From: Prorocentrum cordatum
Taxonomy: Eukaryota; Sar; Dinophyceae; Prorocentrales; Prorocentraceae
Direction: 5' to 3'
DNA: 64,000 bases
Assembly (NCBI GenBank): GCA_963575745.1
Contig: CAUYUJ010015691.1
Span: 87,001-151,000 of the forward strand
Made by a program: the position numbers and the translations under genes. Shown piece by piece: positions 33,432 through 43,360 of this stretch; the stretch's first letter is position 1, and every line of letters begins with the position of its first letter. The notes below the pieces were generated by a model. It did not search any database, was not told where the DNA came from, and worked only from the letters and a program-made list of their open reading frames with translations.

Positions 33432-33605
33432 GCGGCTTCCGTTAGCGGAAGCAGCAGTGCTGCCAGCGACGCTTCGGCCACTTTTGTCGCCGACGGTGCT
33501 ATCGGTGCGTCGCCGCTCCGTTCTGCCCCGCGGGGGGGGGGGGCGGAGCTTCCTTTTCAGTTTGTATGCCTTGATTGTCTTCGTGTCGCTGCGGCGCGGA
33601 GGGCT

Positions 33606-34023
33606 GTGCATAGCTTCCTGGGCGATCCTGCAGTGCGTGATTGCACGCCTCTTGGTCATTCGAACTGGGCTCTCGGTCTTCCGTCCTGTGACGAGCTTCC
33701 CGAAATCCCTGCAGCTGTGGCAGACTCGCTTTGCCGGGTGCTTGCCCTCGACGGGCATGCGTTGGCCGAGTCCCGCGCTGCGAGCCTCGAGCACTGGCGG
33801 CAGCGCAGGCGCGTGCTGGACCCACTGTGGGCGGGCAAATTCGCGGGTTTGCCTGCGCACGTCCGCAGCGTTCTTGGTCCGAAGAAAAACTTGCTTGTTC
33901 TGTCGGAGATGCGATCGGCAGGCCCGACGACTGGCTGGTGCGCGACCTGCAGAATGGTTTCCCTCTGATTGGCGAGATTCCGCGCAGCGGGGTTCTGCCA
34001 CGCATCCCTTTTTCTGTTCCCTG
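33606..34023 (+). pseudogene. DIRS RT N-terminal part, copy 3
   Basis: The frame includes SRAASLEHWRQRRRVLDPLW, FAGLPAHVRSVLGPKKNLLV and, after a frameshift near 33915, DDWLVRDLQNGFPLIGEIPR followed by SGVLPRIPFSVP. Copy 1 has LPAHCQSVLGLDKNLLLVAE and KFGFPLIGELPRSGILPPVP at the same spacing. The similarity stops where the 49-bp satellite starts, before RT motif A. Confidence 0.75.
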
Positions 34024-35097
34024 TTTTCGCGCCCTCCCGAATGACCGCGCCCAGAATTGCAGTCTGAGCCTGTCTTCGCGTTCTCCCGAGCGGGCGCGCC
34101 CAGAATTGCAATCTGAGCATGTTTTCGCGTTCCCCCGAGCGGGCGCGCCCAGAATTGCAATCTGAGTTTGTTTTCGCGCTCGCCCGAGCGGGCGCGCCCA
34201 GAATTGCAATCTGAGCTTGTTTCCGCGCTCTCCCAAGCGGGCGCGCCCAGATTTGCAATCTGAACCTGTTTTCGCGTTCTCCCGAGCGGGCGCGCCCAGA
34301 GTTGCAATCTGAGCCTGTTTCTGCGCTCTCCCGAGCGGGCGCGCCCAGAATTGCAATCTGAGCCTGTTTCCGCGCTCTCCCAAGCGGGCGCGCCCGGAAT
34401 TGCAATCTGAGCCTGTTTCCGCGCACTCCCGAGCGGGCGCGCCCAGAATTGCAATCTGAGCCTGTTTTCGCGTTCGCCCGAGCGGGCGCGCCCAGAAATG
34501 CAATCTGGGCCTGTTTCCGCGCTCCCCCGAGCGGGCGCGCCCGGAAAAGCAATCTGAGCTTGTTTTCGCGCTCTCCGCCCTCCCCCGAGCGGGCGCGCCC
34601 CGAATTGCAATCTGAGCCTGTCTCCGCGCTCTCCCGAGCGGGCGCGCCCAGAATTGCAGCGTGCGCCTGTTTTCGCGCTCTCCCGAGCGGGCGCGCCCAG
34701 AGTTGCAATCTGCGCTTGTTTCCGCGCTCCCCCGAGCGGGCGCCCAGAATTGCAATCTGAGCCTGTTTCCGCGCTCTCCCGAGCGGGCGCGCTCAGAATT
34801 GCAATCTGAGCTTGTTTTCGCGTTCTCCCGGGCGGGCGCGCCCAGAATTGCAATCTGAGCTTGTTTCCGCGCTCTCCCGAGCGGGCGCGCCCAGAAATGC
34901 AACCTGAGCTTGTTTCCGCGCTCCCCCGAGCGGGCGCGCCCCGAATTGCAATCTGGGCCTGTTTCCGCGCCCCCCCGAGCGGACGCGCCCATAATTGCTT
35001 CCTGAGCCTGTTTTCGCGCTCTCCCGAGCGGGCGCGCCCAGAAATGCAATCTGAGCATGTTTTCCCGCTCTCCCGAGCGGGCGCGCCCAGAACTGCC
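34024..35097. repeat. 49-bp satellite, about 22 copies, family F
   Basis: AGAATTGCAATCTGAG starts at 34151 and 34200, and its variant at 34249, a strict 49-base step. Copies are highly alike. On the minus strand all three frames are open over the whole array, because 49 is not a multiple of 3 and no unit carries a stop in any phase. The 49-residue protein period (for example RPLGRARKQAQIAILGAPAR) follows from this. The 20355-21425 array is a diverged relative. Confidence 0.95.
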
Positions 35098-35196
35098 CGA
35101 ATGGGTAATCTGAGCGCGGGGGCGCCCGAATCGCAATCTGAACATAGAAATCCGCAAATCGGCAATCTGAAGACTCAAATGCTGGAATCCGCAATC
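35098..35196. other. Decayed flank of the 49-bp satellite
   Basis: CGCAATCTGA and GGCAATCTGA words persist at irregular spacing. This may be the boundary of the transposase-OTU element. Confidence 0.5.
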
Positions 35197-35990
35197 TCAC
35201 GGAAATGCCCGACCCCTGCATGGGCGGCGGGCTTGCTTCTGAATCCGAGTCCCGTAGTTGTGGTTGATGCGGCTGTATGCCAGCCATAGACTATCTGGAG
35301 AAGGGCCGCCCACATCGACACCCAGGCGTGTAAATGTGCGGACGCTGTCAACATTCTCGACAACAGCGCTTTTCTTGTAGATTCTGGCCAACACTCCGAT
35401 CACCAGATCGTCGCCGTAATCGTTTGTTTTCTGCAGTGCACGTGTTCTTCCACTGAACGCCCCATCTCTGCGGCTGCAGCTGCGAGAGCATCTAGCTTTG
35501 CCTCATCCATTGCCCGCCCCCGCATTGTGGGGATACTATCGCTTGTCATGCCGAGTTTCCGCAACGCATGGTAAAGGCAGTGTCCGTCTTTCGGGGTTGC
35601 GGGATCGCACCGCTTCCCATATTGGGCCAACGCTTCATCGAGCTCCTCGCCTGTGGCTTCGACAGGCTGCTCTTGAGAAGCTGCAGGTTTTTGCGGCGCT
35701 TGTGCTGCCGGCCGCTTTCGGGGAACGAGTGGGGCCTCATCGGAATCGACATCGGATTCTGATGTCTCTCCCGTTACGTCTGTGCTGGGCTCTCCATCTG
35801 ATGGATATTCTGCATCGTTTTCTGCGTCCTCTGGGTGGTTCTCGGGTTCCATGCGTAATTGTTTGCGATGCACCCGCTCCCCTCTTTTTAAAGTCAGCAC
35901 TCGCTCTGGCTCGTCCCCAGAAGACTCGTGAAGAATAACATGAAAGCATTCGCACCACTGATGGCAGTAAAACCGCTGAGTTTTGGACAA
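35197..35990 (-). pseudogene. OTU-like cysteine protease domain, frameshifted
   Basis: The upstream frame (35990-35400) starts with FYCHQWCECFHVILHESSGD, passes an acidic linker and reaches PATPKDGHCLYHALRKLGM, which has the OTU catalytic Asp-Gly-x-Cys signature. The frame ends at TGA (35400), but shifting by one base near 35430 continues as KTNDYGDDLVIGVLARIYKK and ends SLWLAYSRINHNYGTRIQ, where the His-Asn-Tyr fits the OTU histidine motif. OTU proteins cut ubiquitin chains or act as viral and transposon proteases. The frame joins the transposase upstream through only one stop (36045-36047). Substrate and activity are unknown. Confidence 0.6.
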
Positions 35991-36044
35991 CCCAGGTAAC
36001 TCTAACGTATCAGGATTACTTTTAAGCCATTCCCGTAAAATCCG

Positions 36045-37427
36045 CTAGCATTCTTTCAAGGGTTCTTGTCGCACCGCGGGGAACCTGCTGACGCGGTGCT
36101 CCCCTGACGGAGCAGTAATGGCGCGCATCTCGGTGACGCGCCTGTGTTCCGAGCAGACAGGGGGGGTTGATCCTGCTGTGCTGGCTTGATATTGAGTGGG
36201 GACGCTGAGAAACCCCATCAACTTGGCACCAACTGCAACACCTGCTTTATTGAATCCGGAATAAATTCGCCAAGCGAGTTCGTGCCAGAGCGTCTCCAAT
36301 TTATCATCGGTTACGCGGCCTTTCCATAAATGCAGTTCGGTACCAAGTTTCTTGATGATGCCGTTGTACGCTTCCCCTAGGTTGGTCGTAGTGCCATCTT
36401 GCGCGACTCACTCGACTGAGTGATTCGCGGTAGCGGCAGCAGTGAATACCTGGGGTAACCGCCCCCATTCGCTCCCTTTGTCTGTTGTCGCACGACAGGA
36501 TGGGTCCATCATGGTGAGAGCTACTTTCTTGCTATAAGTTGCATCCTTACTCAAGACTCGCTCGACTCTGAGACTTCCTGGCAGAAATCTGCGCACCCCA
36601 ACCTCCATGCGATAAGCGACGCCCACTTGGACAGTATAGCTTTCGTATTTCAGCGGTCTAGCCGGAACTCCATATCGAATGCGTCTCCTGCGCGGGCCCC
36701 ATGTGATATCAATAATAACATCTTCATTGGCCACGCGGGGTAAGCTTTTCTGGTGCCAGGCCACGATATCTCTGCAGGAATCCCAGATTGAACGCGCGGT
36801 GCCATCCCAGACTTTCAGTTCTCTGGCAGTACGTCTGACTGTTGATCCGTCTAACCAATGCGCCACTATGCTCAGAGTCGTAGTAAGTCCAAGTTTATCT
36901 CGCTGGCCTTCAAAGGGGGTCCCATCGTAACTAACGGAGCCTCTCGCTTGACATTTCGGGCACCTAGTGCACGCGATGGGACCGTGGCCCCTGCCCTTTT
37001 TGGATTGACTGGCACGCGATCCTGGTCGTGGAAGCGGAGTTTGACTGCAAGTGCATCGCCCCAAAGGCCTGACGATAGAAGCTGTTAGTAGATCAGACAG
37101 AAGACCTGCCTCGCACCTGTCTTTAATCCATACCAGCAAATTCGACAAGTCCATTTCTACACAGCTTTGAAACCCAACAGATCGGGAAGCTGGAGCAGGT
37201 ACAGGAGCTGCAGACGGGGGCGGTTCTATTGCGAGTGGGGAGCGCACTGATCGAGAATCAGGACTCAAAGGAAGAGAGCTCCTAACTCGGACTGGCGACA
37301 ACATGGGCAGCGGCTGAGACGAAGAGCTGCCGCTGAATTGCTGAGCGTATCCTGGATGCGCTGAAGTCAAATGAACAATCGTTAATCCTTCAGGCACTGG
37401 CAATTGACAGTACGGGCACTCCAACAT
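36045..37427 (-). pseudogene. DDE transposase, IS1595/Merlin-like
   Basis: Start is chosen at the Met of MLECPYCQLPVPEGL (37427), a C2H2-type zinc motif (ECPYC ... HLTSAH). A second Cys pair lies in CTRCPKCQARG, followed by a helix-turn-helix-like region (STVRRTARELKVWDGTARSI). The catalytic core shows DVIIDITWG (first Asp), TTDKGSEWGRLP (second Asp) and TTNLGEAYNGIIKKLG (Glu), then ETLWHELAWRIYSGF. This spacing and the TN-x-x-E block resemble IS1595/Merlin transposases. One in-frame TGA (36408-36410), sitting where Trp would fit, breaks it. The frame stops at TAG 36045-36047 and stays open beyond it into the OTU domain. No terminal inverted repeats were found. Confidence 0.6.
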
Positions 37428-37589
37428 TTCGCAAGTCAATCGCAGAGAACGCACACGCGCAATGCAAGCAAGTATCAGTGTGGAGAGCATATGGAACGAA
37501 TGAAATCTCAGCCACAATGGCAACTCAGTAGAATCGTGTGGAATTGCATCGAAATTGATGCTGAAATCATTTCAGATTGTGCCTGCGCC

Positions 37590-37765
37590 CGAAAGCCTTC
37601 AGAATGCGCCCGGAAGCCTCTCGAAATGCGCCTGGGAGCCTCTCGGAATGCGCCCAGAAGCCTCTCGGAATGGGCCCGGGAACCTTTCAGAATGCGCCCA
37701 GAAGCCTCTCGGAATGCGACCGGAAACCTTTCAGAATGCGCCCAGAAGCCTCCGAATGCGCCCGG
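37590..37765. repeat. 24-bp tandem repeat, about 7 copies
   Basis: Units such as GAATGCGCCCAGAAGCCTCTC repeat about every 24 bases, which reads as an 8-residue period in each frame. The interval 37428-37589 is unassigned apart from a weak spliced-leader-like word at about 37505-37526. Confidence 0.88.
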
Positions 37766-37774
37766 AAGCCAAAC

Positions 37775-38135
37775 CCCCAAATCACCCCCAGAACACCCCA
37801 AAATCACCCCCAGAACACCCCCCAAATCACCCCCAGAACCCCCCCAAATCACCCCCAGAACTCCCCCAAATGATCCCCGCAACGCCCCGAAATCATCCCC
37901 AGAACTCCCCCAAATCACCCCCAGAACACCCCCAAATCACCCCCAGAGCTCCCCCAAATCACCCCCAGAACCCTTCCAAATCTTCCCCAGAACTCCCCAA
38001 ACCGCAGAACTCCCCCAAATCGCCCCCAGAACACTCCCAAATCACACCCAGAACACCCCCAAATCACCCCCAGAACACCCCCAAATCACCCCCAGAACTA
38101 TCCAAATCACCCCAAGACACCAAAACCACCCCCAG
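37775..38135. repeat. CAAATCACCCCCAGAACACC tandem repeat
   Basis: Units of about 18-21 bases with CCCAAATCACCCCCAGAAC repeat for some 360 bases with slips. The purine-poor composition gives Pro/Thr/Asn frames (plus) and Gly/Val frames (minus) without meaning. Confidence 0.92.
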
Positions 38136-38140
38136 ACAAC

Positions 38141-38184
38141 ACTATCGACGACCTCCGCGGGAGCAGTGGGACGCGACAGACCCG
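38141..38184. repeat. Short motif shared with 22884-22926
   Basis: ACACTATCGACGACCTCCGC and the following bases to GACAGACC occur here and at 22884-22926 with about one difference. One site lies at the 3' side of the copia gag relic, the other downstream of the protease-like relic. Confidence 0.8.
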
Positions 38185-38323
38185 TGGGCAAACGCCGACG
38201 ATGCGCTCGGCAATGTCGCAGCCGCCGTAGACGAGTTCGCCGCCGCGCTTGTGTTGAATCCTAACCGCGGTACTCTGGCGCTGGCTTCATCTCGGCAGCC
38301 AGGCGAGGTTCGTCGGCGATGAA

Positions 38324-39658
38324 TTATCCTTTCCCTTTTGATTTCCCGCCTTGACGGCGCGGGCACTCCTTCGCCAGATGGAACTGGCTTTCGCGTCCCT
38401 TCGTCGAAAACTTCGCCACCTTGCCATCTCGACCAACCGGATTGCGTCTGCCTTCTTCTTCAAAATGGTAACCTTTGCCTCTGTGCCCTCGCTTTCCGAA
38501 GGCCCCTCGGAAGGGTGTCAGTGATCCTTTTCCGTTCTTACCTTTACTAAAACGCTGGAAACGAGTAGGCCGTCCAGTGAATCTCCTCCAGCGCTTCTTG
38601 TGGTGCTGGGGAAATCCGATCCGTTCAGGCCCTCGCCGTCGTCCTCGTCTGCGCCCGCATCGTTGTCTTCGGCGTTTTCTGAACCCAGATTGTTGGCCCA
38701 CGGGTCGGATGAACCTGCTGTCGGCGACCACGTCGCCGAAGGACTCCATCCCGATCCTTGGACTTCTTGAGTGGCGGGGTAAGCTCCGGACGGTGTCATG
38801 CCGCTTCCTGTTCCAGATCCGAAGCCTCCATCGTGTCCATCACCTTGCTGTCCTCCACTGCCACCATGGTTAAAAGTGGGGAAGAAGAAATTGCCGCCTC
38901 TGTAGCTGCTTTCGCCACTGCTTCTGTTGACTGCCAGCGGTCCCTTCTCCAGGATGTGCCCGTATCTTCTGATGTAGTCGGCCCATTCGTTGAACTGTTG
39001 CTCCGTCCTGGGTACGTGGCCGCGGACAACTACAGTAGTTCGTTCCATTCTTGAAGGCTGCAGTTGAGAGCGTTCAGCAACATCCACGCGAACCCCTCCG
39101 GGCCCATGTTGAATCCTCCCATCGTCGTTGCGTTCCTGCGTGTGGCCGCGAACCTCGATTGCGTCTGGTCTGGATTCTCGTGGTTATCCCGATAGAATCC
39201 CAACACATCGTGGGTCGCACGCAGCTCACTCTCGCCACCCAGCGGCGCGAACGACTTCGACAACACAAGTAGAAGCAGCTGGAGACCACTCAACTGCCTC
39301 GCTCCGCTCCCGTCGCCTGGGTCTGCACAAATTCTCCATCACGTAGCTGCTGCTGTGGTATCTCCCTCGCCAGGCTGCGCGCAACGCCTCCCAGTCGCAA
39401 GGCCACTGCTGGTCCTTGTTGTTCTGGAAGGACTGTTCGCGCCGCCGCCGCCGCCATCCACATCGTGACGTCCGCGAGCCAGAACCTGAACGGGTAGGCC
39501 CTGTCCTGCTCGAGAGTCCACGTGGGCGGAACCTTCAGGGAACCCATCGCCTCGATCTGTATGTTTTCCATCTTGTCCAGGAGGAGCGATCCAGCCAGGG
39601 GCAATATCAGAAGATGGCCGGCCAGAAACCGGCCCCGTAGTCCGAGCCGTGGTTGCAT
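38324..39658 (-). pseudogene. Copia gag, split over four frames
   Basis: The first frame (39658-39290) contains VPPTWTLEQDRAYPFRFWLA and VALRLGGVARSLAREIPQQQ, a succession typical of dinoflagellate copia gag. The second (39293-39030) has SFAPLGGESELRATHDVLGF and GPEGFAWMLLNALNCSLQEW. The third (39087-38518) has FNEWADYIRRYGHILEKG and a Gly/Ser/Asp-rich region. The fourth (38749-38324) is basic and ends in ESQFHLAKECPRR followed by a Lys/Gly tail. This keeps the His and last Cys of a CCHC zinc knuckle, but the first two Cys are missing. Gag would form the particle and bind RNA. Confidence 0.7.
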
Positions 39659-39884
39659 TCCACCTCGATGGAAACCACCTGCTCGCCGTTCCTCGATGAC
39701 TTGCTTGTGGCTGGGAACGTCCAGCCCTCGTCGCGCAATGGTGGTACTGGAACCTCTAGTCCGTGGTGGACCAACGGTCCGCGACCAAGTCGAAAGGCCT
39801 CAGTCGCTCGGCATTGAGCCAGAGCAGCCGCAGCGGGTCGCCAGCCCGTGCTGCCCTTGCTCCCCACGCCCCACCCCCAGTTCT

Positions 39885-40075
39885 GGACTCCCTCCTCCTC
39901 CTCCTCCTCCTCCTCCACCCCCTCCTCCTCCTCGGGCCTCCTCGATCCCTCCTCCTCCTCCTCCTCCTCCTCGTCCTCCTCCTCCTCCTCCGCGATCCCT
40001 CCCCCTCCTCCTCCTCCTCCTCCTCCTCCTCCTCCTCCTCCTCCATCCGATCGCGGGGCCCCTCCCCCTCCTCCA
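39885..40075. repeat. (TCC)n tract
   Basis: Nearly pure TCC for about 190 bases with short breaks. The bases between the gag relic and this tract (39659-39884) may still be gag-related but show no clear motif. Confidence 0.95.
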
Positions 40076-40689
40076 TCCCTTCTCATTGTGAGGAACTCTC
40101 TGTCGCGTTCCAGGCGTGCCGGTGGGCCTGGCTGGGCGCGCCCGAAACTTCCTCGCCATGTATGGTCCTTGAACTTGAGCTTTGCGACATCGTCGAGGAT
40201 GGAACGCAGGCTGCTTTCAAAATGGTGGCTCTCGCCGTAACGCCGCGCACGGTCGACTCAAGCATTTGCAACCGATTGAGGATGAAGGTGGGTTCCTTGT
40301 CAGAGCAATGGCTCTCGCCTCAACGCCGCGCGTATACAAATCTGATAAGCTTGCGCAAGTGTAGGGAACAGGAGTCAACCGTCACGTTGAGTCGCGGTGT
40401 GAAAATCCCAAGGAAATTGTTCTGGCACGATCTAGGGATGTCAGGACGGACTGGTAACGTTTAGCCGCGATTTTGAAGTGCCAGGACAGGAAATTGAGCA
40501 ATATGGAGGTCCTCATACGGTTGTGTTTTCCAGGAACACTTCGTGCAATGAAGCATCTGCTTGTAGGGAATTATGTGCAAATAACTTGGGCGGATGAATT
40601 ATTGCGACGTCGTTGATGCGTCTTGGGTTTACACCGGTCCTTCCTCCTGCTCCTCGCCCTCCTCCTCATCCTCCTCTTCCACCTCCTCT
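40076..40689. other. Unassigned; carries two TGGCTCTCGCC repeats and a TCC tract
   Basis: TTTCAAAATGGTGGCTCTCGCC with CGCCGCGC downstream occurs near 40216, and a second related unit near 40305. The same pair occurs at 44200-44340. A TCC tract lies at 40641-40685. No gene recognised. Confidence 0.5.
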
Positions 40690-41250
40690 TGCATGGAGAT
40701 CCCGCCTGGAAGCAATCGGTGGCACCCGCAATGCAGTGTGCGTCGAGCGTATGGCGATATATTGCGCAGCCGAGGACGCTCCCTTTTTTGTTTCGGAAGC
40801 ATGTGCAGCTGTGGAGGGAAACTATTGAAGCGCCAAAACTCGATCTGGGACCCCTGGTGTGGAAGCAGTTCACGGGTCCCATGCACAGGATGCTCCTCAG
40901 CCTCCACAGGATCGGTTGGAAGGCCCCGAGCTTCATGGTGTGGCACGATGAAGGAGGATATGCGACCGATTTTCTCCACGCGTTGCCCGCAATGATTGGT
41001 AAACTGTTGGAGGAAGGGGTCCAAAGATCCCATGGGCGTCGAATGGCGCATGCAGTTCCGCTGTCTTCGGCCGAACGTGTTTCACCCGCTCAGCTGGGGC
41101 GATCCTGGCGCGCCAAGGAAGTGATGACCCCCCGTGAAAAAATGCTGGCTGGGCGTTTGCTTCTCGGGGGCCTGCTGGACGGGAGGCAAGTTGAGAGCGT
41201 TGGGGTACGCTCACGACGGGTCGTGTCCGCTGTGCAGAAGCCGGACTCCC
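40690..41250 (+). pseudogene. Non-LTR retrotransposon ORF2 fragment (post-RT region), element 2
   Basis: The frame reads DPAWKQSVAPAMQCASSVWR, GPMHRMLLSLHRIGWKAPSF and MVWHDEGGYATDFL, then after a frameshift near 41160 continues GACWTGGKLRALGYAHDGSC followed by PLCRSRTP. The non-LTR element at 46-48 kb has the same layout (ERPGWKMPSF, then LVCQAPWTKARAEDHGYIMP, then LCPLRG). In these elements a Cys-x-x-Cys module follows the RT thumb. The RT itself is missing upstream. Function of this module is not known. Confidence 0.65.
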
Positions 41251-41774
41251 CGGTCACGGCGGCGAGAGAGGGGGGAAATGAAAAGGAGAACGCCTTCTCA
41301 GAAGGTTCGGGAGTCCCCCGGCCTTCCGAGCAGTTTTTTCTAAGCCTTCCCCGATGACCCAACAACAACTTCTGGGAAGCCGCGAGGGCTTCTGAGAAGT
41401 CCCGCCGAATTCTGACAAGGCCTTCTCCTTCTCATTTCCCCCCGCCCCCCCCCCTCGCTTGCCGCCGACAGTCCACGGGCAGCTTTTGTTCGTGACGGCC
41501 CCTCTCGGACGAGGAGGTCCAGGAGGAGGAGGAGGAGGAGGAGCAGCAGGAGGAGGAGGAGTAGGAGGTGGAGGAGGTCGTCGTGGCCCGCGCAGCTGGC
41601 CCCCCGAGACGCTGATGTCCTGGCCACGATGGACCGCGCCTCCGCCCCTGCCCCCATTCGCCCTGCCTCGACCTCGACCCCATGCTCTTTTTGTTTTGTT
41701 GCGGATGTTGGAGGACAAGTTGCCCCAGTGCGACCGTACCTAGAAGTTGGAGCCCCTAGGAAGGCAGCATTAGT
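41251..41774. other. Unassigned with GCCTTCTC/GAGAAGGC words and a GGA tract
   Basis: Short inverted words such as GCCTTCTCAGAAGG and CTTCTGAGAAG recur at 41290-41430, and similar words occur at 56040-56200. A GGA tract lies at 41518-41575. Confidence 0.5.
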
Positions 41775-42425
41775 TGCTATGCTATGCTATGCTGTGCTAT
41801 GCTATGCCATGTTATGCTGCGCTATGCTATGCTATGCTATGCTATGCTATGCTATGTTATGCTATGTCATGCTGCGCTGTGCTATGCTATCCTATGCTAT
41901 GATATGCTAAGCTATGCTATGTAATGCTGCGCTGTGCTATGCTGAGCTATGCTAACCTATGCTATGCTAAGCTGCGCTATGCTATGCTATACTCTGCTCT
42001 GCTCTGCTCTGCTCTGCTATGCTATGTTATGCTGCGCTGTGCTATGCTGTGCTGTGCTGTGCTGCGCCATGCGATGCGATGCTATGCTATACTGCGCTAT
42101 GCTATGCTATGATGGGCTATGCTATGATATGCTATGCTGCGCTGTGCTATGCTACGCTATGCTATGCTGTGCTCTGCTATGCTAAAGCTCAGCGAAGCTA
42201 AGATGAAGGTGAGCTAAGCTAAGATAAGCCTGAGCTAAGGTGAAGCTAAGCTAAGCTAATATGAAATAAGCTAAGCTAGTATGATATAAACAACGCTAAG
42301 CTAAGGGGACGTAGCCGGGGGAACCGCGGGGCGAATACTGGGGGAACCGCCCGGGGCGATTTCCACTGCACGGCCCCTTAAGCCCAGAGAGTAAGAACCC
42401 TTCTAGGCAGAGCCTAGGTAGGGAA
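41775..42425. mobile_element. GCTAT-repeat element, copy 1
   Basis: The left part (to about 42185) is a GCTAT/GCTGC pentamer array. The right part, from AAGCTCAGCGAAGCTAAGAT to CTTCTAGGCAGAGCCTAGGT and GGGAAT, matches 60770-61015 nearly base for base. The end carries the small hairpin CTAGGCAGAGCCTAG. The pair of copies with matching non-repeat tails shows that this is a dispersed element rather than chance satellite growth. Nothing in it is coding. Confidence 0.8.
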
Positions 42426-42899
42426 TAAAACATAGTCCAAACATTCTCAACTATATTCAAACATAGTAAAACAAAATCGTCGCCAGACTATTGTTTGACC
42501 ATCTTTGAGTATTCCTCCTGTAGAGGGACATGCCCGACTTGAGCGTGCCTGGCTCGACTGTCCTTGCCCCTGGGGACCCCTGCGTCACCAAACGCGCAGG
42601 CCCCGGGCACGGCTTGGCCGGGCCTCCCACAAGACTGCCCAACCCGGCGCGCCTCTCGGGATGCACGCTCGGAGCAGCCCGGCCACGGGCAGCAGCGATG
42701 CGCACAGCGACGGTTTTGGAGCCGCCCGCTTGGCCTCTGCGAGGCCCTCGGCCCAGACGGTAGAAGGAAACAACTAGTGGACACTCCCCCGCCACCCCCA
42801 CACTCAAAGTTGTCACGCGCGGTGCAGACTGCTGTCGATGTGCAGCTCATCAGACCCACCGCCAATTTTGATCATTGGGGGAGGACGCTTGACAGGTGA
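42426..42899. other. Unassigned; AT-richer start and a 27-base shared motif
   Basis: At 42512-42538 the word TTCCTCCTGTAGAGGGACA and eight further bases match 55468-55494 with one difference. Open frames on both strands between 42530 and 42850 show no motif. Confidence 0.45.
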
Positions 42900-43170
42900 A
42901 TGCGGCAGCGTTCGCAAATTTCTTCCGAGGCCTGGCTGGACCCCCTACAGGGCTTCACGGGCTTGCGTAGGAGGGCCTTGGCCGACGATGGCCAGGCCAG
43001 CATCGTTTCCCTCTCACACGTGCGGGCGCACTGGTCTGAGGGTGCGATCGAAGTTCTTCCTCCGCACGCGCGCACGACAGCTGTGGGGCAATGCTGACGC
43101 TGACCGCGTGGCGAAGCATGAAACGAATATGCACCCTAGCCTTGCCCCTTCAGGAGCTAGAGCGGCTTGA
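42900..43170 (+). pseudogene. Non-LTR RNase H end fragment, element 2
   Basis: The frame ends with RQLWGNADADRVAKHETNMH followed by PSLAPSG. The Gly-Asn-x-x-Ala-Asp-x-x-Ala-Lys block is the last conserved part of RNase H in these non-LTR elements; compare KTGNDLADHYVKLGALAHEK at 46.4 kb. Upstream in the same frame no other motif is clear. It probably belongs to the same element as the fragments at 40690 and 43361, with the GCTAT element lying in between. Confidence 0.5.
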
Positions 43171-43360
43171 CTCTGACGTGTTCTGCTCCTAACGCTGGTC
43201 TCTATGTTTGACGCTTTCCTCCCTTGTTTCCCGAAGCTTGACTTTCGTCGGGGCCCTCGGGACCTCGTTTGCCGCCACGACGTACCCAGCGCGCGCATGA
43301 CTGGGTCGCCCTGGACCCGCTGGACCCTGAGGACGAAGCTGACTTGGAGAGCGTGTCGCG

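Noticed and set aside
33300-35178. Minus-strand frames of 559 and 621 codons with 49-residue repeats
   Set aside because: They are produced by a 49-bp satellite free of stops in all phases and extend over DIRS relics on the other strand.
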